64,000 nucleotides of DNA, from NCBI GenBank assembly GCA_033030425.1, contig JAUFSD010000007.1, forward strand, positions 372,001 through 436,000. The letters are read 5' to 3'. Under the pieces are notes generated by a model. It searched no databases and was not told where the DNA came from. It saw nothing but the letters and a program-made list of their open reading frames with translations. Positions 1-10,740 of the stretch are shown piece by piece; the first letter of the stretch is position 1, and each line of letters starts with the position of its first letter. This DNA comes from Verpa conica. Lineage: Eukaryota > Ascomycota > Pezizomycetes > Pezizales > Morchellaceae. A program made the translations under genes and the position numbers.

Positions 1-93
1 CTATGAACGCCAGGTAAATTGGCGACCTGCTGGTAAAGATTCTAAGGCAAAACTCTAATATCCCCATGCTAATTCTTTCTAGGTGGTACATAT

Positions 94-3000
94 ATGGGTC
101 ACGGGAGGCAGATGAGTACATTCGGAGGGGAGCCGAGTTCCTGGAAGTCTCCCCCCCAACACATGGCTGTCCCACAAAACTCACCAGTAATTCCAGAAGC
201 CAATCCAGCCGGCCAGAGTTATCACCTTTCAAGTCCAGAAGTGTTTAGAAAACAAAATTCTCTCCATCAGCCTACTCAACACAAGAGACATAGAGGAACA
301 TCCTTTCCGGGTGCTAACCCACCGATTCTTACGTTCTTCGAGGGCTCAAAGAAACCGGACTGGAGTACCTACAGCAGTGACTCTGATCATAACCCACAAC
401 AGAGTCACGAGCAGAGAACTAATTCTTCTGAGAATGATAGGCAGATTCAAGATAACACCCGGTTAAATATCGGCTTTAGTAGTCTATACGTTAGTAAAAA
501 TTCTACTACGGCCTATAAAAATCTCCGTAGTGCTCCTGCTAGCCAAGATGCAAGAAACCTCCTAGGCCCCGCAAATATTTCTCAGCAGGAGTCATACTCA
601 TCTAAGCACCAAGAAACCCGCAAAAACAAGAACAGGCTACCAGATTACAATAATAAAAGTTCATCAAAACCTAGGGCCCATATTCCACCTAAATTTCGGA
701 AACCACACTTTTCGAGGTCAAGTATGAATATACCAGCGGCCCCGAACATTCACTGGGTTGAAACGAATAGAGCCGACCAATTTGGCAGCGGAAATCCTGG
801 AGAACTCAGTCATAATAGGGACTTTGGCGGTTATAGTGAACCACTCTCCAGTGTTGACTCTGCGAGTTTGAGCCCACCTTCAACTTCTGCTAGCGCTGTG
901 GAAAAGTCACCACCCCCACTCATTGTTACTTCAGCCCCAGCCGCCACTGAAATAGCCATCCAATTGTCAGACCCCAAAGGTAGCAATATCCCAAGCACCT
1001 CGAAGCAACTAAAGGCCCAGCCAGTTTCGCAATGCACCGTTAAAACTCTCGGTAAGCCCAGTTTTGCTTTCAACCCCAAAGCCACAGACTTTGTATTTGT
1101 CTCGGAAGCTAGCACCCCAAAGGTCTTTGTTAGAGACGAATATGTTGGTTTCTATATCACCCCCAAAACATATCCTCGTACTCCTCCAGAAGATGTCAGC
1201 CCTATCACGTATGACTACGATCCAATGTCTTGGCAGCTACCAGATAGCTTGACGCCACCTAATAATGAAGGCCTTAAGATTTATGGAGATGGAGAATGCT
1301 CTTGTGAGAACAACCCCTACTCAAGTAAAGCTACAAATCTCCCTAAAGAGTTCACTGGGGAAACTCCTGGAAACATGAACTGGGAGAATGGAGCTTTTAA
1401 TACTATTAAGGATGCTTCTAGTCCGAGATCTTGGGCAAGCTGGGATTCTGATGATGAAGCGGAGATTCTCGAACGCACGATCGGAGCTAGATTTCTCTCG
1501 GCTTTAGGCGAAAATAAAGAAAAATTAGCGGCTACCTCTATAGAAGTAGAGACATCCCTTGGTGATGAGACCTTTGATGATGAGACCCCTAATGATACTG
1601 AGGAGAAGAAATTCGTCGGGTGCGATATTCAAAAAGCTTACGTCGATAATTCAAGTATAAAAGCGGAGACTAGGCAGATTACCAACAATACACAAATCTC
1701 CAGGGGTAATCATCAGAGCTCAGATAAACTTCAGGACTCCCAAATAGCTGATATCGAGACACCCGGGAGGACTACCATGAGCCCTGCCCAAGACGCCGTT
1801 ATTGCTGGCCAACCACTAGACTATCTCAAAAAGGCCAAACTTACAGAAAATTCCTCAAACCCTTTATGTACGGAGGAAAAACGGGTTGAGGCGCATCAGG
1901 AACAGAAAGACATATATGCTAGTATGTCTATAGGGAAGGAAGAGGACCTAAAGTTCAGAGGGGAACTCCGGAAGAAATTAGCATCCGCCCTAGCTCAAGA
2001 AACCCCACGGCCAGCCCTAGCACAAGAAATGGTACCTAAAGAAAAACACCAACCGAGGAAGATCTCAGTACCTACACCAGTAGTAGACCCCCCCAGAACT
2101 CCGCGAGTCGCAGCCAAAGATACTCTTTCATTGCCGGTATTCAACTACCGAGATGCCTTACTTAAGAAAGTGGAAAACCCACAAATTACAATTATCTCTG
2201 CACATAAGTCTCTACCGCCAAAGGTTCCAGGAATCATACCACACAAACCCATCACTCCAATAATTTCCACTACTGTAAAGGCTAAGACTGGACCTTCCAC
2301 AGAAGTAGGGGGCCGTCGGAAGTTTTTCCTACACCCCATCCCAAGTACAGCCACCTATGATTCGATCATTCAACAACTCAAGGGTGGAATGCTTGAAGAT
2401 ATATATATATCAGGGTTATCACCACATCCATCCGCATGGAAGGGTCCAAGAGGTGCAGGATCTTCACAAAAGGAAAACCGTCTAAATAGAAAAGACACTA
2501 AAACCTGGTATTGCCATGTCAGTTTTTACTCTGAGGAAGGAGCTATGAAATTTTGGGAGCTGGTAACGGGCGGTAAGCAATCTTCTGGTCCTTACAAGAG
2601 CCCGTATGGTGGGTTTGATGATCAAGAACCTGGTTTCTTCATTCTCGATGGTGCCAAAGTCCTCGTTAATTGGAGACATAATGATCAACGAACCGTAAAT
2701 CCTTTAACATTAAAGGCAGTTACTGAGGAAGGCGCTACCCGGTGTCTTTTATTAACATTCAATGTCGAAGCCACTATGAAAAGTTGGGGAGGTAAAGAAA
2801 AGGATAGGTTTTTCGCAAACTCTAGCAAAACCTCCTTGGCCTTCAATAAGCTTAGTTTTATCAAAAAAGTATCACTTGATATCGAAGCTTGGGGCCAGGC
2901 AGACTCAAATCTTCAGGGTATTTGCCTTATTAATAATGACACTCCGGAAACCCCAGAATCAGCCGCTAAACCCACCCCAAAGGAGATCAAAGTTGTTGTC

Positions 3001-3549
3001 TCTTTCATTAAGCTCTTGACTGCGGCCAAAGTCAAGAAATATTTTTCAACCCGGCCAGAATACTGCCAAGATGGCTATTGCAACGTCAAATACTACAGAG
3101 ATGAATGTTCTGAGCCAATTGATACACTCAAGGTTGCCCGAATAGCCAAGGATACAGCAGTCAATAAAGGTTCCGAGGGGTCTACCCCAGCTATTATTAA
3201 ATCAACACCTGGTGGAAATAGCGACTATGAGCCACGCCACAGGAAAAATATTCCCCGGACCGAAAAGGAAGGCACCTCCGAAGAAAATACCGCAGAACAT
3301 AACACCAAAACTATTAAAGAGAAAAATTCTAAGGAACAGAGCGGGAAAGAAAGCATTGATATCATTAGTGGCGAAAAAGAGGGTATGGGTAAGAAAAAGA
3401 AAGAAGCTATTGCCAGGGGCAAGGTCGTGGAATGGAGCCTTAGTAGGAAAGAAAAAACGGCGGATAGGAAGGGGAACGCTGGTGGGAGGAATTGTGTCAA
3501 GATTAGTGACGGGAAAGGAGGCTCTAATGGAGACGAGAAAAGAATTTAG
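94..3549 (+). CDS. Large RRM-like RNA-binding protein, function unknown (1151 aa)
   Basis: One long open exon. The ATG follows a likely 5'UTR intron at 14-82 (GTAAAT donor, GCTAAT branch, TTTCTAG acceptor); translating exon 1 in this frame gives a stop, so the ATG at 94 is preferred. Residues 1-735 are polar, Ser/Pro/Asn-rich and probably disordered. From about residue 740 two beta-alpha-beta-like blocks follow. The first starts RKFFLHPIP, has a helix (TYDSIIQQL) and a WYCHVSFYSEEGAMKFW strand-helix. The second spans about 880-1010 with TRCLLLTFN and EIKVVVSFIKL strands. These resemble the RRMs of large fungal RNA-binding proteins, though I see no sharp RNP1/RNP2 consensus. The tail (1010-1151) is Lys/Glu-rich. 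An alternative frame stays open to 3718 and its end (about 3560-3718) reads like protein, so a missed 3' intron is possible. Role in RNA binding is inference. Confidence 0.75.
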   Translation: MGHGRQMSTFGGEPSSWKSPPQHMAVPQNSPVIPEANPAGQSYHLSSPEVFRKQNSLHQPTQHKRHRGTSFPGANPPILTFFEGSKKPDWSTYSSDSDHNPQQSHEQRTNSSENDRQIQDNTRLNIGFSSLYVSKNSTTAYKNLRSAPASQDARNLLGPANISQQESYSSKHQETRKNKNRLPDYNNKSSSKPRAHIPPKFRKPHFSRSSMNIPAAPNIHWVETNRADQFGSGNPGELSHNRDFGGYSEPLSSVDSASLSPPSTSASAVEKSPPPLIVTSAPAATEIAIQLSDPKGSNIPSTSKQLKAQPVSQCTVKTLGKPSFAFNPKATDFVFVSEASTPKVFVRDEYVGFYITPKTYPRTPPEDVSPITYDYDPMSWQLPDSLTPPNNEGLKIYGDGECSCENNPYSSKATNLPKEFTGETPGNMNWENGAFNTIKDASSPRSWASWDSDDEAEILERTIGARFLSALGENKEKLAATSIEVETSLGDETFDDETPNDTEEKKFVGCDIQKAYVDNSSIKAETRQITNNTQISRGNHQSSDKLQDSQIADIETPGRTTMSPAQDAVIAGQPLDYLKKAKLTENSSNPLCTEEKRVEAHQEQKDIYASMSIGKEEDLKFRGELRKKLASALAQETPRPALAQEMVPKEKHQPRKISVPTPVVDPPRTPRVAAKDTLSLPVFNYRDALLKKVENPQITIISAHKSLPPKVPGIIPHKPITPIISTTVKAKTGPSTEVGGRRKFFLHPIPSTATYDSIIQQLKGGMLEDIYISGLSPHPSAWKGPRGAGSSQKENRLNRKDTKTWYCHVSFYSEEGAMKFWELVTGGKQSSGPYKSPYGGFDDQEPGFFILDGAKVLVNWRHNDQRTVNPLTLKAVTEEGATRCLLLTFNVEATMKSWGGKEKDRFFANSSKTSLAFNKLSFIKKVSLDIEAWGQADSNLQGICLINNDTPETPESAAKPTPKEIKVVVSFIKLLTAAKVKKYFSTRPEYCQDGYCNVKYYRDECSEPIDTLKVARIAKDTAVNKGSEGSTPAIIKSTPGGNSDYEPRHRKNIPRTEKEGTSEENTAEHNTKTIKEKNSKEQSGKESIDIISGEKEGMGKKKKEAIARGKVVEWSLSRKEKTADRKGNAGGRNCVKISDGKGGSNGDEKRI

Positions 3550-4442
3550 GATAAGGAAAAGAAATTACATACAGGTAATGGAGGTTTGTCGGCAGACAAA
3601 CCCTTGTGATGGAGTAGTGATTGTACCAGATAGTTCAGCTTGGATGAACTATATGGATACTAGTCCGAAGTTCCCTACAGGATTTACCCTCAAGGAATGG
3701 AAAATATTTTGTCATTGATAATATGAGCTGTGGTTAAGTCTTTCTTTGGTTGATCGTTTTAGTGTAAGTAATATTACTTGTATATGAGTTATTGGTTAAA
3801 ACTTTATTACACTTTGTTAATTTGAGGCATTGGAATAAAATCAAATTACCTCTACCCAAGACCCTTAAAAGGGAGAGCAATCCTTGAACCAAAAACACGA
3901 TGATTAATAGGATTGCATCTTCAGAGATTTATGGCTCAGTTGTATAGTCTTAGTAAAATATACTTACATCTATTACAGTTATCTTGCAATCATCCGAGAA
4001 ATTTCTATAAGCTTTAAGTAGACTCTATTAAAATATAGCCGACACTCATTCGATCTATATATTTACCGTTGAAGCTCTATGAGAATATAAAGGTAGACTT
4101 GCACTCACCTCTATTGTGCTACAACCTACTGTCACAAAAACTACATAAAATTTGCCTATAGAAATTTCTACAGGCTGTAAATCAACTCTAACCTAAAAGG
4201 CCACTCCTATAAGCATTACCTACATGAGGAGTCTTTATAATTTAGGATATCTTAAGAATATTCAGACGATTGAAGCCTCTACTTAAACTAGGATCAACAT
4301 CACTACTATCATTACTACCGATATCAATCCTCTCTACTGACCTAAATAATTTCCCCCTCATCCAATAGTACATATATATATATATATATAGAACAATTAA
4401 CAACATCAAAGGTCCAATCCCGAAACGTAGTCTGAGAAGGTA

Positions 4443-4703
4443 CTATTGTCAAGGGACAAAAATAACCGACCCCCTAAACTAATGAGTACAATGGTTGTTA
4501 CAACAAATACTCTTTAGCAGGCAATGCATGTAGTGAACAAACCTAAGTACCAGCTAGAGTGCTCTGTGAGCACTCTATGGCTTCTAAAAAGCCTCTAGAG
4601 CTGTGGTTCTAGTCAGAGAGTAGTGTTATAGTAACATTGTATAAACATTACTTGTACTCATATGTTATGGTGTCGGTTATTTTTGTCCCCCGACAATACC
4701 CAG
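4443..4703. mobile_element. MITE-like element with terminal inverted repeats
   Basis: Bases 4444-4470 and the reverse complement of 4672-4698 match at 25 of 27 positions; both contain GGGACAAAAATAACCGAC. The similarity continues inward (ATGAGTACAA on both sides). The element is about 261 bp and has no coding capacity. Its interior holds a short hairpin (AGAGTGCTC / GAGCACTCT, about 4557-4577). A TA dinucleotide lies at each side (4441-4442 and 4704-4705), consistent with a TA target duplication as in Tc1/mariner/pogo elements, but TA is too short to prove it. No second copy occurs in this window. Confidence 0.75.
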
Positions 4704-5000
4704 TACATGGCACTCCCGTCAATTATCAATAAACAAATCAACTACTATACAGCTATGTAGAGTCTCTGCCTCATGATCTATGATTTAGTAATAGTATACG
4801 ATTTAGAAAAGAACGATAACTACCGGAAAGGAAACCTCCACTATTCCACATACATTTTAATGTACCTCATCGACGATATTCTAGCCGCGTCTCTTACGGG
4901 TCGACCAATCTAGCGGTAAAAGCAGCAGAACAAAGAAATAGCTGTCCTACGGATCGCACAGTTTCCTAATAGGTAACAAAAGACACGAACAGCTTGCGTG

Positions 5001-5032
5001 GGCCCTATTGTTGAGAGCTCACCAATAGGGCC
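5001..5032. repeat. Perfect 10-bp stem hairpin
   Basis: GGCCCTATTG (5001-5010) is exactly complementary to CAATAGGGCC (5023-5032), with a 12-nt loop. It lies about 410 bp upstream of the EBP-type gene. Function unknown. Confidence 0.6.
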
Positions 5033-5441
5033 TTGAACCCCGTACATAGGGCGCCGAATCCAGACGCGATCTTCGAGCACCCGTACTCTATCCCTGAAGA
5101 TCTATGCCGAAGATACATATTGTTACCCACTTTGGAAATAGCTGCGGGAGAGAAGCATATTCATGCTTACTCTACTAGGTTCACTGAAGTCTCGCGTAAC
5201 GTTTTCGCGTTCAGATTCGTGTCTCGTAAATATCTGTAACCCGTGCTTAAATGACCCCTGCCGGCTACGGGAGACCCGGCCTGGTACGATGGTCGGGAGC
5301 AACGGTTCCGCGACCTTGAGCCCCGCGGTCCACAGCGTTATTTTACGGGAACCATGGACGTGAATTTTACGCACATCAACTACATTCAGTAGGCCCAAAT
5401 CTATCATCAATACGAAATCAACCCTTTGATCCCAATTAGTT

Positions 5442-6306
5442 ATGGAAAACATTACTGTGCACCCTTTCCACCCGCTAAAACTCGATCTACCGCATTATGT
5501 CCCAAATAGCCTGGGAACACCTGACCTCTTGGCTAGCTTTGCGGCTATGGCCATTGTAATCATTTCCGGCACGCTTTTTGCTATAAGCACCACCAACAAG
5601 AGACTTTCTAAATATGAAAAAATCGTCTCGGTGTGGTTTGCCTTGTGTAGGTTATTAGTTTTTATTACCCCCCTTTCTATGGGAACCACTGCTGACTATA
5701 CCCTTGTTCTTATTGGTAGGCGGGTTCATACATCTCTTCTTTGAAGGCTACTTTGGGTGTAATGCTGGCACTATCGCCGGAAATACCCATCTGTTCGCGC
5801 AATTATGGAAAGAATACGCACTTTCAGACTCCCGGTACATGTACTATGATGCTTTTACCGTCGCAATGGAACGTGTTACAGCTGTTCGTATCCAAGCTCA
5901 CTCCTTTCTTATTTCTAATACCTAACCAGATATAGATTTTCTGGGGGCCATTATCCTTTTTCTTGGTATACGCGATTATAACCTCTCACCCAGCTCGGTA
6001 CCCAATGCAGATAATCGTATCGCTCGGTCAGCTCTACGGGGACGTTTTATACTATGCAACTGCATCTATTGAAATGTTTACAACTATTAGGCCTGAGAGA
6101 TACTACTTTTGGGCATACTTTTTTACCGCGAATTTCTTCTGGATCATCATCCCAAGTGGTATGTCTCACGTAACCCCCGAGATCAGCACAAGAAATCCAG
6201 GATAGTTTACATCTAACCTCCCGAAATAGTCTTACTCGTACAAGGGTTTCTTGTAACAACCGAGGTATTTCGAAAGGGAGTGTTGGCGAGCAAGAAATCC
6301 CAGTAG
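5442..6306 (+). CDS. EBP-type (EXPERA domain) sterol delta8-delta7 isomerase (222 aa)
   Basis: Emopamil-binding-protein family; these ER membrane enzymes shift the sterol ring double bond from delta8 to delta7. Model: exons 5442-5646, 5720-5883, 5936-6158, 6230-6306; introns of 73, 52 and 71 bp with GT..AG; total 669 nt in frame. The spliced protein reads FALCGFIHLFFEGYF, then MERVTAIFWGPLSFF, then ANFFWIIIPS. The residues important in human EBP (His76, Glu80, Glu122, Asn193, Trp196) align with His73, Glu77, Glu119, Asn189 and Trp192, at nearly identical spacing. About four or five membrane helices; the lysine-containing C-terminal end (SKKSQ) would fit ER residence. Most fungi carry the unrelated ERG2 for this step, so the exact sterol substrate is uncertain. 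Confidence 0.9.
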
Positions 6307-7950
6307 TTGGAATTTGGATACAACTGAGGGACCTGTCTTTCTGGTATCTTAAATGTAAACTGTTTTGTATCCCGTACTATCTTTCTCAATCACTGGCCTT
6401 ACATACAGGTATCATAACCGCATAATGTTTACCCGCATGTAATATCTTTTTAATTCATAAATATCACTTTATCTATACAAAAACGGCCAAATTCTACTAG
6501 AAACAAGTCCCAACACCTGACAGACATAAGTCTCGGTATCTCAAGGCCTAAGGCTGTTTCTATCTGGTGATATTTATTAAATTATACCTGATTATTCACT
6601 AATTTTTAAGACTACAGTGAGCTTGCAATCATAATTATAACCAAAGCGTACCATCACAGCATTAATAAGCAACTAGAATATTTACAGTAGGGGGGACCAA
6701 GTAGGCTAGCCTTAAAAACCCATGCACAATTATCCCAGTTATCTAATAATCGGTCTAATTAAAGCATACTGTAACGGGATAGACAAAAAAGATAAAGTAA
6801 GCAGACACTACAGAGGTTATCTAGGGAGCCGATTCAGAAAAAGAGGATATTACCGGTCAGATTAAGCTATTGGCTGAGCCCCTTCAAGCGTTCACTGAAA
6901 AGCAGGATTTGACCCGTATACGTAAAAGTTCGTCTTCTTTCCTGAAATTCTTAGTTCTCTTTAGCTAGAGGCCTGTCTGATCCTGGGCAAATGAATGAAT
7001 GAATGAATTTATCATTTAAGTACATTCTGATCCTGGGCTCTCGGGACGGTCAAATTTTTTTGAGGAACTCTTCGGTCAGAGACCTTATTTTATAAGTGCT
7101 AGTCGCGCCGATGACTAGGGAATGACTTCTTCGTCCTCGTTCTGGCGAGATTATGCTTATAGGCACAGGGCATAGAGATGAACCTTTCTTTGAATGGAGT
7201 CTTCCCTCCAATTGCCTTCATCCTAGACATCTGTACCTCCCGTGGGACTGGGGACGTGTGACTCTTTGTGCTACCTTCTGCGGGCCCTTCATTGAAGGCA
7301 TGTTTAATATTGATTGTAAAACTAAGTAGTACATACTTCCAAAGCTTATATATCTACCGACAGTAAATCTAATCTCCATGTCCATGTCTTTATCAGCAGT
7401 AATATGGGAAGTATCTGTATTCCCTTAGATATATCTAGCCAGGTCACGGTTTGAAAGTTCAGCACCTGATACTTAGTTTACGTACCTCAGTCTCATATAA
7501 GCACATAATTCGATGTAGACCGGCATATAAATGTAAGTTCCCATAAATTATAGATAAGCACACATAAGCACAAAAGACACGTTGAGAACTAGTGAAGCAA
7601 TCTATCGCTTTGAAGATGTGGGCCTACACATGTGAAATAACACCTTCGACGGTCGCGTAACCAACTAGAACGATCCAACAACTTATGCACATCACTCTTA
7701 GATTCCGAGAGCGCGGGAAGCCAAACCAAGCTAGACTTTATAGTGGAACGAGAATTTAAATTTAAAACTTCATAATAGCTAGAGAAATCTAACCAAAACG
7801 AACTAATGAAGTTAATTGATGCAGCTAGAATACCACCATGAAATGACCAACAAAAAGGAAAATTATTTGAACTATTTCCTCTACTTAATTCACTTCCAGA
7901 TATCTAATCGCCAGCATTAAGATTAAATAATCCTCCTATCATACATGACC
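6307..7950. other. Gene-free stretch with a short insertion
   Basis: No supported coding region on either strand. The only structure noticed is the 37-bp GAAT-tailed insertion with duplicated flanks at 6976-7038. The 3' end of the minus-strand tyrosinase gene lies at the right edge. Confidence 0.6.
6976..7038 (-). mobile_element. Ultra-short GAAT-tailed insertion with 13-bp target-site duplication
   Basis: The 13-mer TCTGATCCTGGGC occurs at 6976-6988 and identically at 7026-7038. Between them lie 37 bp: AA, four ATGA/GAAT units, then TTATCATTTAAGTACAT. On the minus strand the insert reads as a short body followed by an (ATTC)n tail, as at the 3' end of a non-LTR retroposon. The same core occurs at 41856-41882 and, diverged, at 14267-14347. 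Confidence 0.75.
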
Positions 7951-10622
7951 CTACAATCTAGAAGGCCTTGACCTTGACCTTGACCTTGGGCCGGAAACAG
8001 TATCACTGTCGGGGGTTTTGTTGCTGAGCATAGGAGGTGCGTCTTCGCTCTGAACGAGGTATGTTTCATTGGCTTGAAGGCCTCCCGGCTTCCCATCGGT
8101 AATTTCGTAATAAGTGTATGACCGACCCCATTTGGCAAGCTCCGACTGGTCATCTGGATATTGGACCTCCGTAGCCGAAATACCGACCTTCAGGGATTTG
8201 AGCTCTGATATGGGTACAGAATGACCACCCTGTGAATATCCATGTCAGTAGCCGTCTAGAGTTCGTTATTTTAGATCAAAAGACTAACCTGTTTCACAAC
8301 CCAATTACAGTTCTCCTTCAAGTACTTGACAACATTCTCAGGATCCAACCCAACGCCATTATCGATCAAGGTTTTTGTCAATGGGACAGTTGCCCTGATT
8401 ACATGATGATGCATGACCGAGTCACCACCGAATGTACTGCAGCCACCAACAAGTTCCGGTGCTGTCTTCCATTCTTCAACACGTTGTGGAACATCCCCAA
8501 CGAAAATGAGGGCCTCGAAATCGCCGGGAATTTCTGCTTCATCAACAGCCATATGCGCAACCCATTCAGAGCGGACATTTCCTCCGGAAGGTGCGGTAAT
8601 AGCTTGTTGCATTGGTGGTCGGTAGAGCTCGTTGACCTTCTCAGTAGTGAAGAGTTGAAGCTCCCTCTGGCTTCTTTTCTGGTAGTTTGGTGGGACTTCG
8701 GGGTAAGCGTAGCCGTACTTGTAGATACTTTGAGCATCGCTGACATCTCTTGAAGTCCACTCTGCACCATTAGTGTGACGGAACGGGTAAAGGGGTGTAT
8801 TGATATCGTCAGTATCATCTTCTCCGACTTTTCGGGCGAATGTTCCACTAGCTTTCTGAGGCTGAACATCATTTCCTGGCCAGACAGCTTGGTACATGGC
8901 AGTCAAGCGATCGACATTACAGTGACTATAGTACCGTTAGTATCCCAATATAGCAGGGTACCCTAGATTGATACTTACTGGAGCCAGAAGATGGGGTCAA
9001 AAGCGGCATAAGCAACATATGACATGTGTCCAAAGGATCCACCAAGATTGGCTATAGAATATCCCAGTGAGACGAGTAGAAATATAGTGGGTTCATGAGC
9101 TACTTACAATGAATGCTATTATGGATAGATTCCACACTGGTCCATGCATTGGGTGATGAGCCACCGTCCCATGCATTGCTTGAAAATCCTTGGAATGTTG
9201 GAATCGAGAAGAGATTGAAGGTATTTTGACGACGACTGTTTTAGGGGTGTTTCTCTTAGCAAGGGGATAATTTCGGATAGAAAGTTAAATATTTAACTCA
9301 CGCATCATAACTATTAGCCATCTCCTGGTCTGCTAGAGGGTTTCGGGAAGCTCCAGACCCATCTGGCTGTCTGCGGGTACTGTCTACATCGCGGAACTAT
9401 TCGAGAAAATATTAGTTTAGGAAAAGAAAGTAATTAAGGAATGAGGAACATACAAATCCTGCGTTAAAATACTTCTGTCTATAGTCATCCCGAGTGAATT
9501 TGTAAGAGAACAAAGGATTAGAAATGGTGGCTGGAGTAGGTTCTCCAGTCTCAGGTGCAGGCTTAACAACATCGAGAGTCTCAACTACGATAGATGCCGG
9601 GAGATGCGACTTAGTTGACTCAGCAGCCCAATCCCAATACCTAGAATTTTCATTATTAGTCCTGACTATAATGATAAGATTGAGTTTTTTTTAACATACG
9701 GTATCCGAACTTTCTTCGCAGCATCCTTGTATTTTTGTGCGTCTGGTCCAGTGAATTTATTGGCTTCATCTACTGCATGCTTAACCAGAATTTGCTCGAC
9801 AAGAATCATATAAGGTCGGTGCCATGTTGAAAATAGTGCACTTCCGTGGGTGCAGTAACCGCGAGTAGAATCCTGGGTAGAACTAGCAGGATATTGCCAT
9901 GGAATATAAGGAGCACCATGAATTCCACTAATTTGGTAGTAACTAACATCAATAGACTCTTCGACGGCCATCATAGACTCTAACCCAATCAAGAACATAT
10001 TCCAGACTTCTGGGTAACTATTCTGGAGCTCATCGATTGGTAGACGTAGCTCAACTCCTGGGGCGCCAACAACAGGAGTAAAGCCCTCGACCTGAGCCAA
10101 AACATTAGGAATAGCCGCAGATGCGGCACCGGCTTCTGAAATAGAAGGAGTGTGAATTGGTTCATCTGTATCCGGAGTATATGAGGTTTCACCTGGCCCT
10201 GGAGTGTATTCTAAGGGAGCTGTGGGGGTGGGAGTAGGCTCCTCATATGTAGGGTACGGTACAGAGGTAAATGGCGGGGCAACATAGCTCACTGGAGGGG
10301 TATAGTCTGAATTGCTATCAAAACTTGGAGGGGCTGTATAATCCGGGTTTGGAAGGTACTCTGTAGAAACATAAACAGTTGTATATGCCGGGGGGGTGTA
10401 GACTGAGGTATGCACAGGCGTGTAGAGAGCGGAAGACCCCGAAGGTGTGTATGCCGGCAGAGTATATACTGAGGTATACGCTGGAGGTGTATGGACTGAG
10501 GTGTAGCTCCTGACAATACTATATTGTGATGGGGTATCCGCAGGGGGAGAATCCAGAGCGGCGCTAGCAACCCCGGCAAGTACTAGTGCTATAGGTAGCA
10601 CACTAAATGAGTGCGGCTTCAT
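7951..10622 (-). CDS. Secreted tyrosinase with Tyr/Pro/Thr-rich N-terminal repeat region (773 aa)
   Basis: Type-3 copper oxidase that hydroxylates monophenols and oxidises diphenols. Exons in transcript order: 9700-10622, 9454-9640, 9302-9396, 9108-9235, 8979-9051, 8289-8925, 7951-8229; six introns of 53-66 bp; 2322 nt in frame. Residues 1-22 look like a signal peptide (MKPHSFSVLPIALVLAGVAS). Residues about 30-165 are a degenerate repeat built from YTPPAYTSVYT-like units with about 16 tyrosines. The catalytic domain follows: CuA His235 (GIHG), His259 (CTHGS), His268 (TWHRPYM); CuB His440 and His444 (HNSIH) and the His469/470 pair (FWLHHCNVDRL). A tyrosinase C-terminal domain (about 475-680) is followed by a basic SRSRSRSR tail encoded by a 6-bp tandem repeat. 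The start is the first ATG after a TATA box and gives the signal peptide. Confidence 0.93.
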
Positions 10623-10730
10623 GATAGCCTTTTTTTTAGATGTTTAACGAGTGTAGGTAATTCTCAAAGAGAGTGTCTGTGTCGTGGAGTTGTTGAACTG
10701 GAGAAGACGGGAAAAGTGAAATTGACTGAC

Positions 10731-10740
10731 CCTTATATAC
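10731..10740 (-). promoter_or_regulatory. TATA box of the tyrosinase gene
   Basis: GTATATAAGG on the minus strand, about 110 bp upstream of the ATG at 10622. Position fits a core promoter; assigned by sequence only. Confidence 0.55.

Larger units (their letters stand above)
3550..5441. other. Intergenic region with a MITE-like element and hairpins
   Basis: No convincing gene. It holds an AT microsatellite (about 4372-4391), the inverted-repeat element at 4443-4703 and a perfect hairpin at 5001-5032. An open frame at 5033-5239 sits in more GC-rich sequence but matches nothing I recognise. Confidence 0.6.

Noticed and set aside
8232..8753. 173-aa plus-strand ORF
   Set aside because: It is the shadow of tyrosinase exon 6 on the opposite strand, which has conserved motifs and correct splicing.
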